Part shown: positions 35,651 through 43,942 of the stretch, piece after piece
How the letters are laid out: every line of letters begins with the position of its first letter
Position numbering within the stretch: the first letter of the stretch is position 1
Assembly (NCBI GenBank): GCA_035559535.1
Contig: DATMBG010000006.1
Coordinates: 97,369-161,368, forward strand
Length of the DNA: 64,000 nt
Source: Candidatus Limnocylindrales bacterium
Lineage (GTDB): Bacteria; Moduliflexota; Moduliflexia; Moduliflexales; JAUQPW01
Reading direction: 5' to 3'
Position numbers and translations under genes: made by a program
Notes under the pieces: generated by a model
What the model saw: the letters and a program-made list of their open reading frames with translations, nothing else
What the model was told of the DNA's origin: nothing
The model's database searches: none

Positions 35651-37177
35651 CTATTTACCCTTTATTCCCTCCCAATGTTGGGCTCTTCCATAAATCCATG
35701 TCATTTCCAGAAGTTTCTTTTTTATGGCAGGTGTAAGTTGTTCTGGCAAAAACCTCCACATCCAATTCCCTCTGGAAGTTGCCGGAAGGTTCATTCTGGC
35801 TTCTTCTCCTAAGCCTAGAATATCTTGCAAAGGAATGATGGCAATTTTCGCAACGGACATAAGTGCCAACCTGACAAATTCCCAATGAACTTCCTCTTCT
35901 GAGACCTCTCGTCCTATGTATTTACAAAATCTTTCCCTGTCTTCCGGAGTGGATTCATTCTGAAACCAGCCTCTCGCCGTGTTATTGTCATGGGTTCCTG
36001 TATACACAACGCAATTTTTTACATGATTATGAGGGGCATGGACGCTGGTCGGAAGATCTTCTCCAAAGGCAAAAACAAGGACCTTCATACCGGGAAATCC
36101 AAAGAGCTCCATTATTTCTATGACCTCCGGAGTGATTACCCCCAGGTCTTCAGCAATAATAGGAAGATTTACAAAATGCCGGGATAGCGTACTGAAAAAG
36201 TCCTTGACGGATACTTCAATCCATTGCCCTTTTACTGCAGTTTTCTCGGTTGCCGGAACTTCCCAGTAGGCGACAAATCCCCTAAAATGGTCCAATCGGA
36301 TCTGGTCAAAAAATTTCAAGTTGTGCCCAATACGCTTAATCCACCAGGCATAACGGGTTTCCCTCAAAACATCCCACCTGTAAACGGGATTTCCCCAGAG
36401 CTGACCGGTTTCACTGAAGTAATCCGGAGGTACCCCGGCTACAAAAGCCGGTTTTTTTTCTTCATTAAGCTTAAATAGCTGAGGATTTGCCCACACATCG
36501 GCACTGTCATAACTTACATAAATGGGTAAGTCCCCTATAATCCGGATATTTTTACTCCGACAATAATCTTTAAGGGAATACCATTGTTTAAAAAACAGAT
36601 ACTGGAAAAACTTTTCCCTCCGAATCCTATCCGCCAGTCGGGTTTTCCATTCCTTAATAGCCTCTTCTCTTCTATCCCTTAAATCTTCCGGCCATTGACC
36701 CCAAACAACCCCTTTGAATTCCTCCTTGAGGGCTGCAAATAAGGCATAATCCTCTAACCAGGAGGAGTTTTCCGTGCAGAAATCCTCAAATTCATCTTCT
36801 TTTCCTATCCGGCTCTTGGACTTCTCATAAGTTAAATGAAGAATTTTTCTTTTGTACTCTGTAACCGCTTCATAATCTACCTTCTCCCTGGGAAAGGAAG
36901 GATGATCTTCTACTTCAGATTTCAAAAGAAGTCCTTCCTCTACCAGAAGGTCAGGACTGATGAGGATCGGGTTTCCGGCAAACGCCGAATAACTACTGTA
37001 GGGAGAGTTTCCAAGGGCCGGGTCGGTCGGATTTAGGGGAAGAATCTGCCATAAACTTTGATCGGTTTCCGTAAGAAAATTTACAAATCTGTAGGCCTCC
37101 GGCCCCAGATCTCCTATACCATAGGGGGATGGAAGGGAAGTAATGTGAAGAAGAATTCCACTTTCTCTTTCCTTCAT
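35651..37177 (-). CDS. malQ: 4-alpha-glucanotransferase
   Basis: Amylomaltase that disproportionates malto-oligosaccharides. It is 508 aa, GH77. Start ITSLPSPYGIGDLGPEAYRF; catalytic Asp in IRLDHFRGFVAYWEVPA, Glu in IAEDLGVITPEV, Asp in TGTHDNNTARGW. It is the first gene of the malQ-anmK-treS operon, which with glgX at 57.7 kb forms a glycogen/maltodextrin/trehalose set. Confidence 0.95.
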   Translation of the reverse strand: MKERESGILLHITSLPSPYGIGDLGPEAYRFVNFLTETDQSLWQILPLNPTDPALGNSPYSSYSAFAGNPILISPDLLVEEGLLLKSEVEDHPSFPREKVDYEAVTEYKRKILHLTYEKSKSRIGKEDEFEDFCTENSSWLEDYALFAALKEEFKGVVWGQWPEDLRDRREEAIKEWKTRLADRIRREKFFQYLFFKQWYSLKDYCRSKNIRIIGDLPIYVSYDSADVWANPQLFKLNEEKKPAFVAGVPPDYFSETGQLWGNPVYRWDVLRETRYAWWIKRIGHNLKFFDQIRLDHFRGFVAYWEVPATEKTAVKGQWIEVSVKDFFSTLSRHFVNLPIIAEDLGVITPEVIEIMELFGFPGMKVLVFAFGEDLPTSVHAPHNHVKNCVVYTGTHDNNTARGWFQNESTPEDRERFCKYIGREVSEEEVHWEFVRLALMSVAKIAIIPLQDILGLGEEARMNLPATSRGNWMWRFLPEQLTPAIKKKLLEMTWIYGRAQHWEGIKGK

Positions 37178-37544
37178 GTTTTTTACTGTCTTCTAAGGCC
37201 AGGCTTGAAATGTGGACCTGTTAAGAGCAAAATAACGCCCTGCCCCACAGCCAGCAAGCCGTTATTTGCTTCCGCAAATTAACAATCTGTTTGCTTATCC
37301 GGGGCGTAATACCAAATCTGATAAAAAATGTTGTATTCAAAACGTACGATTTCCTGAATAACCGATCCTAATCTGGGCCATGGAGACATAAGGACCTGGG
37401 GATTTTGGGACTGAGAGACGCGGGAGTACCAACGCAAGGCCTTGCGTTTTTGCCCCAAAACTCCCCGTCTCCGTGCCTTTCTGTCACCGTATCTCAAAAG
37501 GGAGTCCTTCCTGGGGGAAGGTTTAAAAACTCCAAACGTGTAGG
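37178..37544. repeat. Intergenic region with an 18-bp palindrome and nested arms
   Basis: AACGCAAGGCCTTGCGTT (37431-37448) is a perfect palindrome. It is flanked by TTTTGGG..GACGCGGGAGT on the left and GCCCCAAAACTCCCCGTCTC on the right, which can pair in part. The right part carries GTCTCCGTGCC text. No gene is seen. Confidence 0.65.
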
Positions 37545-38423
37545 CTAATGAGGAATTCCCCTCGATACCTTCTCGGTTCTGGCTTGGGATAACTGTTCCA
37601 TGGACTCTTTTTGAGTAGCTTCCCAAACCTTTGTTAATTGCTCAAATTCTGCTAAACCAGGGTAAATAAAAACCATCAAAGCACTGGATGCCATGATGGT
37701 ACAATTCCGGCGACCCTGACCTCGAGGCGTACAATCTCTGACATGTTTGGTTCCTAAGGCATGGTAAAACTCGTGCTTTGCCATAGCCTGCAGGGTGAGC
37801 GTAACCTTATCGATGGGTGATTCGAACTGGAGTTCTTGCCGATCCCGTCCGGCAATATGAATGCTGCGATTAAAGTCGGCGTAGTATTGAGGATGCGCAA
37901 TTAAGCATTCGACATGTTCAAAATCCTTGTCTACATACTCCGGATCAAAATCTAAAGCATGCCCTTTTCCATCGATAACAAAGGTAATTCCCCCATAGGA
38001 ACGGGAGAGAACTCGAGGATCCAAAGCAGTATTGGTCTGTTTATACTGTTTTAAATAGTTGGAATCTTCATAAATGCCGAACCAGATCGCACCCTCTTCA
38101 GGCTGTGAAACGATTCTGAATTCCGGAATAGGGAGCATAAAAATCTCCAACTGTAAATCATGTAAAACCCTCTGAAGGATCTCCGAAAGGTCGATTGGGT
38201 AGGTGGTGCTGCCTATAAGAATGGGAATTCGAGTTTCTCCAAACCTGTACACCGGGATATAACCCTTCTCCAGCCATTTCAGAAATCGGCCTTGTTCTGA
38301 TCGCTGCAAAGACTTATCTTGAATAACTTCACTGGATACAGAAACCTTTTGTTGGGCCATTGCCGGACTTATCCAGAGAAGCAGGACGAAAACCAATGGT
38401 ATAAGAAGTCGTATAAACTGCAT
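37545..38423 (-). CDS. Secreted protein with metzincin-type zinc motif
   Basis: A 292-aa protein with a clear signal peptide (LLIPLVFVLLLWISPAMAQ, residues 6-24). Residues 217-227 read HEFYHALGTKH, an exact HExxHxxGxxH metzincin zinc site. CTIMASS at 241-247 could supply the Met-turn. Cys230 and Cys241 flank the motif. The stretch before the motif (about 65-215) looks like the N-terminal half of such a catalytic domain, but no named peptidase family is obvious to me. Predicted role: secreted or periplasmic zinc peptidase. Substrate unknown. It stands alone. Confidence 0.7.
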   Translation of the reverse strand: MQFIRLLIPLVFVLLLWISPAMAQQKVSVSSEVIQDKSLQRSEQGRFLKWLEKGYIPVYRFGETRIPILIGSTTYPIDLSEILQRVLHDLQLEIFMLPIPEFRIVSQPEEGAIWFGIYEDSNYLKQYKQTNTALDPRVLSRSYGGITFVIDGKGHALDFDPEYVDKDFEHVECLIAHPQYYADFNRSIHIAGRDRQELQFESPIDKVTLTLQAMAKHEFYHALGTKHVRDCTPRGQGRRNCTIMASSALMVFIYPGLAEFEQLTKVWEATQKESMEQLSQARTEKVSRGIPH

Positions 38424-39179
38424 CTTCTCATGAGGATAGAGGGTAATTCTAATTGAAACGTAGAGATCATTTCAGAGATTATATTACCCGCCGAACCCTA
38501 TCCTTCCCCTCTCTAAGTTTTAATTTTTACCTCTTAGAGGTCAACTCCTGTTGAAATATTTTAAGCTATCAAACGAGATGTTCGACCTACTTGTCTATAT
38601 TTCTCCTAGCATAAACCCTGCCAATTCCTGTTTCCTTGTTTTCTATTTACTGAAATATAAAACGAAGTAAAGGTTATCTCAAGGATTTTCATTCTTTTAA
38701 GATCCTCTTCTGAATATTTCTGAAGAGGTTGAACCAAACCCCCGGGCCGAATATCTGTAGCATTAAGCGAAGAACCCATGGTAAAGATGGAGGATTTTTA
38801 GCTTTGTGAGAACCTGTCCTGAACCCTTCCGTTGCCTGATATTTCGGCAAGGGAAAGTCATTCCGCTTCCCCTAAAAGCAGTTCTTGAGTTCCAAAAAAA
38901 CTTTAAGGAGAAAATAATGATTAACATTTATTAATTTCTACTTGCAAATTTTATTAACCTTTGTTAATTACAATACCATGTCAACAACAAAGGTGCAACG
39001 GATGGCTTTAGGCTACTTTTCAGAGGGACGGTTTCCCAAGGAGGAAAGTAACCCCACCTAAGACCCTGAGATCCCATTGATGAGATTCATGGAACAGGAT
39101 TTACAGGATTTTCTTTCGATTACCTTCCGAGATCTTGTAAATTCCGTCTATTTCCATTCCGTGGAGTTTGTTCCAGTTT
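38424..39179. other. Long intergenic region with structured segments
   Basis: A 756-nt region with no convincing gene. A hairpin TTGCC/GGCAA extended by CTTCC..GGGAAAG lies near 38840-38875. SD-like AAGGAG precedes a five-codon frame (MINIY, from 38918). The segment 38991-39059 can form a closed multi-stem fold: AGGTG/CACCT outside, ACTTTTC/GAAAGT inside and GGGA/TTCCC at the tip. It resembles no riboswitch consensus I know, but its place upstream of a two-gene module makes a leader role possible. Confidence 0.4.
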
Positions 39180-40004
39180 ATGTCGACTAATACCAGGCTC
39201 ATGTTCCTTGCCAGTGAAAGGTTTGAGAAAGGTAATACCCTTCGAGGGGCTTTTTTGGTAACAGATGATAAAACCATACCTCTAGAGTTTCGATGTACTC
39301 AGCCTGTTCAACCAACCGATCTTCAAAAAATATTGTACGGGCATATCTTGGAGCAGTATGTATTGATTGAATTACTGGCCATGCCGTTAATTCAGGCCGC
39401 CCGGGAAAAACCGGATTTGATTTTAGTTCGAAATCCATTTTTCCTGGAACTTCGCCCTAAAATCGAGATCCCTGTTCTATGCCTTCTTAAAGAGACAGAA
39501 GGCCGAAGGCATAAAAATATCGAAACCCGACTGCTTCTCGACCGACGGGATCGGATGGATATCATCTTAACGACAGCAGGACCAAGTAAGGAGGCTGTCA
39601 TTCAGGCTTTATCTAAAATCCAGGGACTTAAGTTTCAACCCCATCAAATTATAGGGCATCTTCCTTATACAATTGGAAAAAATGTCTCCAAAGAAACGGC
39701 CCAGAAGATTCGTATTCTTCTTGAAAAGGCTGGAGCGACGGTAAAGCTGACCCCCTCTATTCAAAAGACCACATTTTCTACACAGATTATTCAGGACGAC
39801 CAGATTCTTCATTCCGAGTCCGGTCGGTTTGAGTCTCTCATCTTAATAACCCATCGGGATTTTGCCGATGAACGAAGTCAACAGCGGATTATTCTCAACC
39901 AGATATTTAAACAATACAACTTAATTGAACCCTTTGATCGTATTGCAGCGGCGCTGAAACAAGTTCATGCACAAAATTTGGATACAAGATCCCTCTCTAT
40001 CTAA
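39180..40004 (+). CDS. Unknown protein with ribosomal L7/L12-like C-domain
   Basis: A 274-aa protein from the ATG at 39180; a TTG at 39168 is also in frame. Residues of about 124-190 strongly resemble the L7/L12 C-terminal domain: DIILTTAGPSKEAVIQALSK, then LPYTIGKNVSKETAQKI and LLEKAGATVKL. The rest (an N-terminal alpha/beta part and a C-terminal QRIILNQIFKQYNLI region) I do not recognise. The gene overlaps the SNF2 helicase by 38 bp, so the two are translationally coupled and probably work together. Role unknown. Confidence 0.6.
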   Translation: MSTNTRLMFLASERFEKGNTLRGAFLVTDDKTIPLEFRCTQPVQPTDLQKILYGHILEQYVLIELLAMPLIQAAREKPDLILVRNPFFLELRPKIEIPVLCLLKETEGRRHKNIETRLLLDRRDRMDIILTTAGPSKEAVIQALSKIQGLKFQPHQIIGHLPYTIGKNVSKETAQKIRILLEKAGATVKLTPSIQKTTFSTQIIQDDQILHSESGRFESLILITHRDFADERSQQRIILNQIFKQYNLIEPFDRIAAALKQVHAQNLDTRSLSI

Positions 40005-41736
40005 ACCCGACATTTCCGACGATCTGACCCCACCGTGGAGGGTAACTTTATCCCCCATTGAGTTACGGGTTATAGAATGTCGGGGAGATGAGGCCTCCTC
40101 GGTAGTAGGCCATACTCTGGAGGTAAGGAACTCCTTACTCCCGGTTTATGGTTCATTATCCTTTATCCACTTCTCCCCTCTCCAACCTCCTGGAATACAA
40201 GGAAAAATATTTTATGGGGAGGCTTCTCTTCAAGAAGAAACTACTTCTGGAACGAGGCTTCCTATTCGTCCTTCTAAAACGGAGGGGTTGCCTGTTCGAT
40301 CTTTACAAAGAAGTAAAAATATCTCGTGGGACCTCATTTATTCTCTGTTAACCCCATCCGGCAGTCTCAGCCTTCCCGGAGAACTTTATTCCTATCAGCG
40401 GATAGGAGTAGAGTTTTTAATCTCTCACCCGGAGGCTCTATTAGCCGATGAAATGGGAACAGGCAAGACCGTTATGACAACGGTTGCCATTAAAATTTTA
40501 TTTCAACAGAATAAAATCCGAAAAGCCCTGATTGTTTGTCCACTCAGTATGGTAGGAGTTTGGGAAGAACACCTAGATAAATGGGCACCGGGTTTATCTT
40601 TGTTAACAATGCGAGGGGGGCGAGAAACCCGTAAATGGATCTGGGAATGTCCTGTCCAGATTTTGTTGACAACCTTTGATACCTTACGAAGTGACCTGCT
40701 GGATGAAGATTCTTTTATAAGCCGGGATATGTTAAAGGAGATTGATTTGGTAGTGGTGGATGAGGCACAAAATATCAAAAATTCTTCCAGTGGGCGAAGC
40801 CAGGCGGTAAAAAAAATTCCTGCGCGGTGGCGTTGGGCATTGACCGGAACGCCTTTAGAAAATCGATTGGAGGATTTAAGTTCGATATTTGAATTTGTTA
40901 AGCCCAATTGTCTACCTCAGAATGGATTAACTCCAAAGTTGGCCCAGCAACTCGTTAAACCGTATTTATTAAGGCGGCTTAAACGAGATGTTATGAAGGA
41001 TCTTCCTCCTAAAATTAAGCAAGACACCTGGCTGGAATTAGATGCCTTCCAGCGTCGAGCTTATCAAAGGGCCCTTTATCAAGGCCAACATCATCTTGAA
41101 CGGATGGGTCGAAAGGGTTCTACTTCTCCACTACGGGCTCATATCTTTGCCATTATTCAGACCCTTAAACAGATTTGTAATTTTGCCCCAGGAAAAGCCA
41201 CCAGTCCTAAAACAGAAGCCCTCATAGAGTTGGTTGAAAAAATCCTTGCCAATGGAAAGAAAGTACTTGTTTTCTCCCAGTATCAGGAAGAGGGTGTTTA
41301 CAAATTAGCAAAAGCCCTTGAAGCCTATGGGGTTGTGATATATACGGGAACAATGTCCGAACGAGAGCGTCAAAGTGCAATAGCTACTTTTCGTCGCAGC
41401 CCGAATAAATCGATCTTCCTGGCCTCCGTACGATCTGCCGGGGTTGGATTGACGCTGACGGAGGCTAATTATGTTGTTCACTTTGATCACTGGTGGAATC
41501 CGGCCCTCATGTGGCAGGCAGAAGATCGGGCTCACCGAAGAGGACAAACCGAACCCGTTCATATCTACCATCTCTGGATGCGAAATACGATTGAAATGCA
41601 GATTTATAATAAACTGAAAGAAAAGGGACTACTTTTTCAGGAAGTCATGGAGGATCTTTCATCGGAAGTTGTGGAAAATTCCATTACAACCGAAGAATGG
41701 TTAGAAATGCTGGGTCTAAAATCCCTTTCCCGATAG
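39967..41736 (+). CDS. SNF2-family helicase/ATPase
   Basis: A 589-aa SWI2/SNF2 ATPase: motif I ADEMGTGKT, II VVDEAQNIKN, III LTGTPLEN, then the second RecA lobe with VFSQYQEEG, VRSAGVGLTLTEAN and motif VI QAEDRAHRRGQ. An N-terminal extension of about 130 aa is unlike other SNF2 proteins and should be the specificity part. SNF2 enzymes translocate on double-stranded DNA and remodel protein-DNA complexes. It is coupled to the L7/L12-like gene by a 38-bp overlap. No methylase, nuclease or other defence partner is adjacent. Confidence 0.9.
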   Translation: MHKIWIQDPSLSKPDISDDLTPPWRVTLSPIELRVIECRGDEASSVVGHTLEVRNSLLPVYGSLSFIHFSPLQPPGIQGKIFYGEASLQEETTSGTRLPIRPSKTEGLPVRSLQRSKNISWDLIYSLLTPSGSLSLPGELYSYQRIGVEFLISHPEALLADEMGTGKTVMTTVAIKILFQQNKIRKALIVCPLSMVGVWEEHLDKWAPGLSLLTMRGGRETRKWIWECPVQILLTTFDTLRSDLLDEDSFISRDMLKEIDLVVVDEAQNIKNSSSGRSQAVKKIPARWRWALTGTPLENRLEDLSSIFEFVKPNCLPQNGLTPKLAQQLVKPYLLRRLKRDVMKDLPPKIKQDTWLELDAFQRRAYQRALYQGQHHLERMGRKGSTSPLRAHIFAIIQTLKQICNFAPGKATSPKTEALIELVEKILANGKKVLVFSQYQEEGVYKLAKALEAYGVVIYTGTMSERERQSAIATFRRSPNKSIFLASVRSAGVGLTLTEANYVVHFDHWWNPALMWQAEDRAHRRGQTEPVHIYHLWMRNTIEMQIYNKLKEKGLLFQEVMEDLSSEVVENSITTEEWLEMLGLKSLSR

Positions 41737-41779
41737 CCTTCCTCACCTTCGCATTTTCTCTTAAGTTATTGATTTATCC

Positions 41780-41845
41780 ACACTTCCAACCCCTCCATAC
41801 TTCCATACTCCCACACCCCCCTACTTCCATACTCCCATACTTCGA
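41780..41845. repeat. CCATACTCCCACAC word repeat
   Basis: Multiple direct words CTCCATACTTCCATACTCCC and CCTACTTCCATACTCCC follow the SNF2 stop. This is one half of the hairpin family at 5280 and 30802, here without an opposing arm. Confidence 0.6.
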
Positions 41846-41879
41846 CCTTCTTCGTGGATAAAATAGAATGAATTCGGGA

Positions 41880-41910
41880 TTGACAGGAAGGATAAAAGGT
41901 TAATTGTAAT
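41880..41910 (+). promoter_or_regulatory. Possible promoter for the selenoprotein gene
   Basis: TTGACA (41880-41885) with TGTAAT (41905-41910) at a long 19-nt spacing. A second read (TAATTG, 15 nt) is no better. Leader would be about 20 nt and contain only the ribosome-binding site. Confidence 0.4.
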
Positions 41911-41937
41911 AAGAAGGGGAAGGGAGGTGAGTGAAGA

Positions 41938-42171
41938 ATGGCTAAAAAAGTGGTAGTTTATCATTCAACCGGTTGAAGACCCTGTCATCAGGCGATGGAG
42001 TATCTATCGCAGAAAGGGGTAGCCTTTACCGAAAAAAATGTAAGTGAAGATCCCCAGGCTTTGGAGGAATTATTCCAGCTTGGAAGCCAGGGAACTCCGA
42101 CGATTCTTATCGATGGAGACATGATCATTGGATTCAACCGGGCCAGGATTGATGAATTACTGAGCAAATAG
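41938..42171 (+). CDS. Selenocysteine glutaredoxin-like protein (UxxC)
   Basis: A 77-residue thioredoxin-fold redox protein read through an in-frame TGA at 41974-41976 (residue 13). Text: VVVYHSTG-U-RPCHQAMEYLSQ, so the TGA takes the place of the first Cys of a CxxC (U-R-P-C) active site. QGTPTILIDGD supplies the cis-Pro loop and IIGFNRARIDELL the last helix, as in NrdH/glutaredoxins. The reading frame before and after TGA is one continuous family match, with no frameshift. Start: GGGAGGTGA (41922-41930) lies 7 nt from the ATG, a near-perfect ribosome-binding site. A hairpin at 41992-42010 fits a bacterial SECIS. Sec-containing Grx-like proteins are known in some bacteria. sel genes are not in this window. 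Confidence 0.85.
41974..42010 (+). promoter_or_regulatory. Sec TGA codon and candidate bacterial SECIS
   Basis: TGA at 41974-41976. GCGATGG (41992-41998) pairs with CTATCGC (42004-42010), seven pairs including one G-U, around the loop AGTAT (41999-42003). The loop contains a GU and its G is 24 nt after the TGA, inside the usual 16-37 nt window for SelB-binding hairpins. Confidence 0.65.
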
Positions 42172-42267
42172 TTTTACCTGTCCTGGTCGTTTATTGAGGT
42201 TTAAGGAAAGACCTCCGAGGTTTAGAAAATAAGGCCCTTCGCACCCCGGAGGTCTAAGAAGTAATTG

Positions 42268-43050
42268 CTACATCCTCACCGTGATTAGATTTCCGCTTTC
42301 ATAGCGCCGTAATCCCCTGTAAAAAATCCCAATGGCTCCCAGCAAGCTGCCGAATGCAAAAAGTCCGAAATAAAGCAGGCGCCAGGGACTAAATCCATAA
42401 AGCATTTGTACCGGCACGGTTCCCAGAAAAGCGGCAGGGAGAATCGTATAGAGGGTCAGCCGGATAATTCCTTGAAAGATGTCCGCCGGTTTCCTGGCAA
42501 ATTCCAGTAAAGATGCCAGGGATTCCCAAACGAGGGTGGATTGACCTAACCAGAATGTGAGGGAATGAAAAATAATTAACCAGCTTAAAAATACGGTGGC
42601 TCCCAGGAGACTTCCGATGACCAAAAGAGTAAGGGAATAGAAGTTAACCGGGACAAATAAGAGGTAGTATCCCAATCCAACCAGGAGACGCCCTATTCTA
42701 TTGACACTGGTCCCACTGATCAAAAGGTGAGCCAGCACGTTCTTGGGAAGCGTCAGATAAAAATCTATCCGTCCTTCTCGAATATATTCATTGATATTCC
42801 AGATCATTCCTCCAATACCTACATCGACCAGTCCGTAAATCAAACTGTTAAAGGCTACCAGACTTACCAGTTGTTCAAATTTCCAACCGTTGATATCCTG
42901 GGTTACCGTAAAAAACAACCTCCAAAAAAAGATATAAATGGACACTTCAACTAAATTTGCAAAAAAGTCTAGAACCACATTGAATCGATATTCTAGATGC
43001 GAGTTCAGGTTGATTTTCAGATAAGCCAGGAAGAGTTTTAAATAGGCCAT
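42268..43050 (-). CDS. ABC-2 family permease (DUF990 type)
   Basis: A 260-aa integral membrane protein with about six helices; N-terminal YLKLFLAYLKINLNSHLEYR, then GGMIWNINEYIREGRIDFYLTLP. This belongs to the ABC2_membrane_6 family, which works as a heterodimer with a second DUF990 permease and one ATPase. It is last in the three-gene minus-strand operon and ends convergently with the selenoprotein gene. Confidence 0.85.
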   Translation of the reverse strand: MAYLKLFLAYLKINLNSHLEYRFNVVLDFFANLVEVSIYIFFWRLFFTVTQDINGWKFEQLVSLVAFNSLIYGLVDVGIGGMIWNINEYIREGRIDFYLTLPKNVLAHLLISGTSVNRIGRLLVGLGYYLLFVPVNFYSLTLLVIGSLLGATVFLSWLIIFHSLTFWLGQSTLVWESLASLLEFARKPADIFQGIIRLTLYTILPAAFLGTVPVQMLYGFSPWRLLYFGLFAFGSLLGAIGIFYRGLRRYESGNLITVRM

Positions 43051-43115
43051 TTTTTGTTTGCTATTCCCTATAGGTTGTGAAAAAGTATGTACCTGAGTTA
43101 TCTCTGAACAGAAAA

Positions 43116-43913
43116 TTATCCCCCATTAATATCCAATTTCCTGATTGCCTTCCTATATTCTAACAAGAGTAAAGATCCCAAGATAAAAACCCAGAAGATC
43201 TGACCTGCCAGGAAGTGAAGGAACAGATCGAATTTAAAATGAATAAAGAGTTTGGCCGGGTAGTAGAAGATGGCACTAAAAGGGGTATAGTCGGCCAGAG
43301 GTTTCAAAGAATCAGGCCAGGCATCGATAGGAATAAGCCCACCTCCCAGAACCAGCATAACCGTATTCAAGACCCATACAAAAACCGTAGCCCGCTCGAG
43401 CCAGAACGCGGCTATTCCACATATACACTGCAGAATAAAATGGATGAGGAACCCCAGGAAGAGAACCGGAAACAATTGCAAAACCCCTCCCAGGGGAGGA
43501 ACAAAGGATTTGGCGAAAAAGAGGGCCATTAACAGGGAAATACTGAAGTTAATGATCAAATTAAGTACAACTTTTCCAGAGCTGATACAGTAGGTATACA
43601 GGAGGTAGCTATAGGGTTTATTCAGATAATTGGTAATATTTCCACTCTGGACATCCTCTTCGATATTAAGCATGAGGGTATAATCAACACTGAAATGAAT
43701 CACCTGTACGATAAGAAGATACCAGATGAGTTCCTGTTTATAAATACCTGCCATCTCCTGACGGGTTCCATAGCCGATCAGCCAGAGTTGAACACTTACA
43801 AAATAGGCTACCACAATGCTGAGATTTGAGAGAATAAAATCACCCAGATAGACAAAATGATTTTTTAGCTCAATGCTGAAAATGGCCCAGTATTTAATAA
43901 ATTTCCTTATCAC
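43116..43913 (-). CDS. ABC-2 family permease (DUF990 type)
   Basis: A 265-aa membrane protein with about six helices, a distant paralogue of the next gene. DYTLMLNIEEDVQSGNITNYLNKP is the counterpart of the coupling segment in the partner. It is the middle gene between the ATPase (29 bp upstream) and the second permease. Such trios export small hydrophobic compounds in studied cases; the substrate here is unknown. Confidence 0.85.
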   Translation of the reverse strand: MIRKFIKYWAIFSIELKNHFVYLGDFILSNLSIVVAYFVSVQLWLIGYGTRQEMAGIYKQELIWYLLIVQVIHFSVDYTLMLNIEEDVQSGNITNYLNKPYSYLLYTYCISSGKVVLNLIINFSISLLMALFFAKSFVPPLGGVLQLFPVLFLGFLIHFILQCICGIAAFWLERATVFVWVLNTVMLVLGGGLIPIDAWPDSLKPLADYTPFSAIFYYPAKLFIHFKFDLFLHFLAGQIFWVFILGSLLLLEYRKAIRKLDINGG

Positions 43914-43942
43914 GGATTTCCCCCTATTCTAGTCCCTCCCTT

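Noticed and set aside
39967..41736. DISARM or other known SNF2-containing defence system
   Set aside because: No methyltransferase, DUF1998, phospholipase or nuclease partner is adjacent; naming a known system is not supported.
41938..42171. Pseudogene or frameshift reading of the glutaredoxin gene
   Set aside because: Only one stop, a TGA at the catalytic Cys position; the same frame matches the family on both sides, and the ribosome-binding site is intact.
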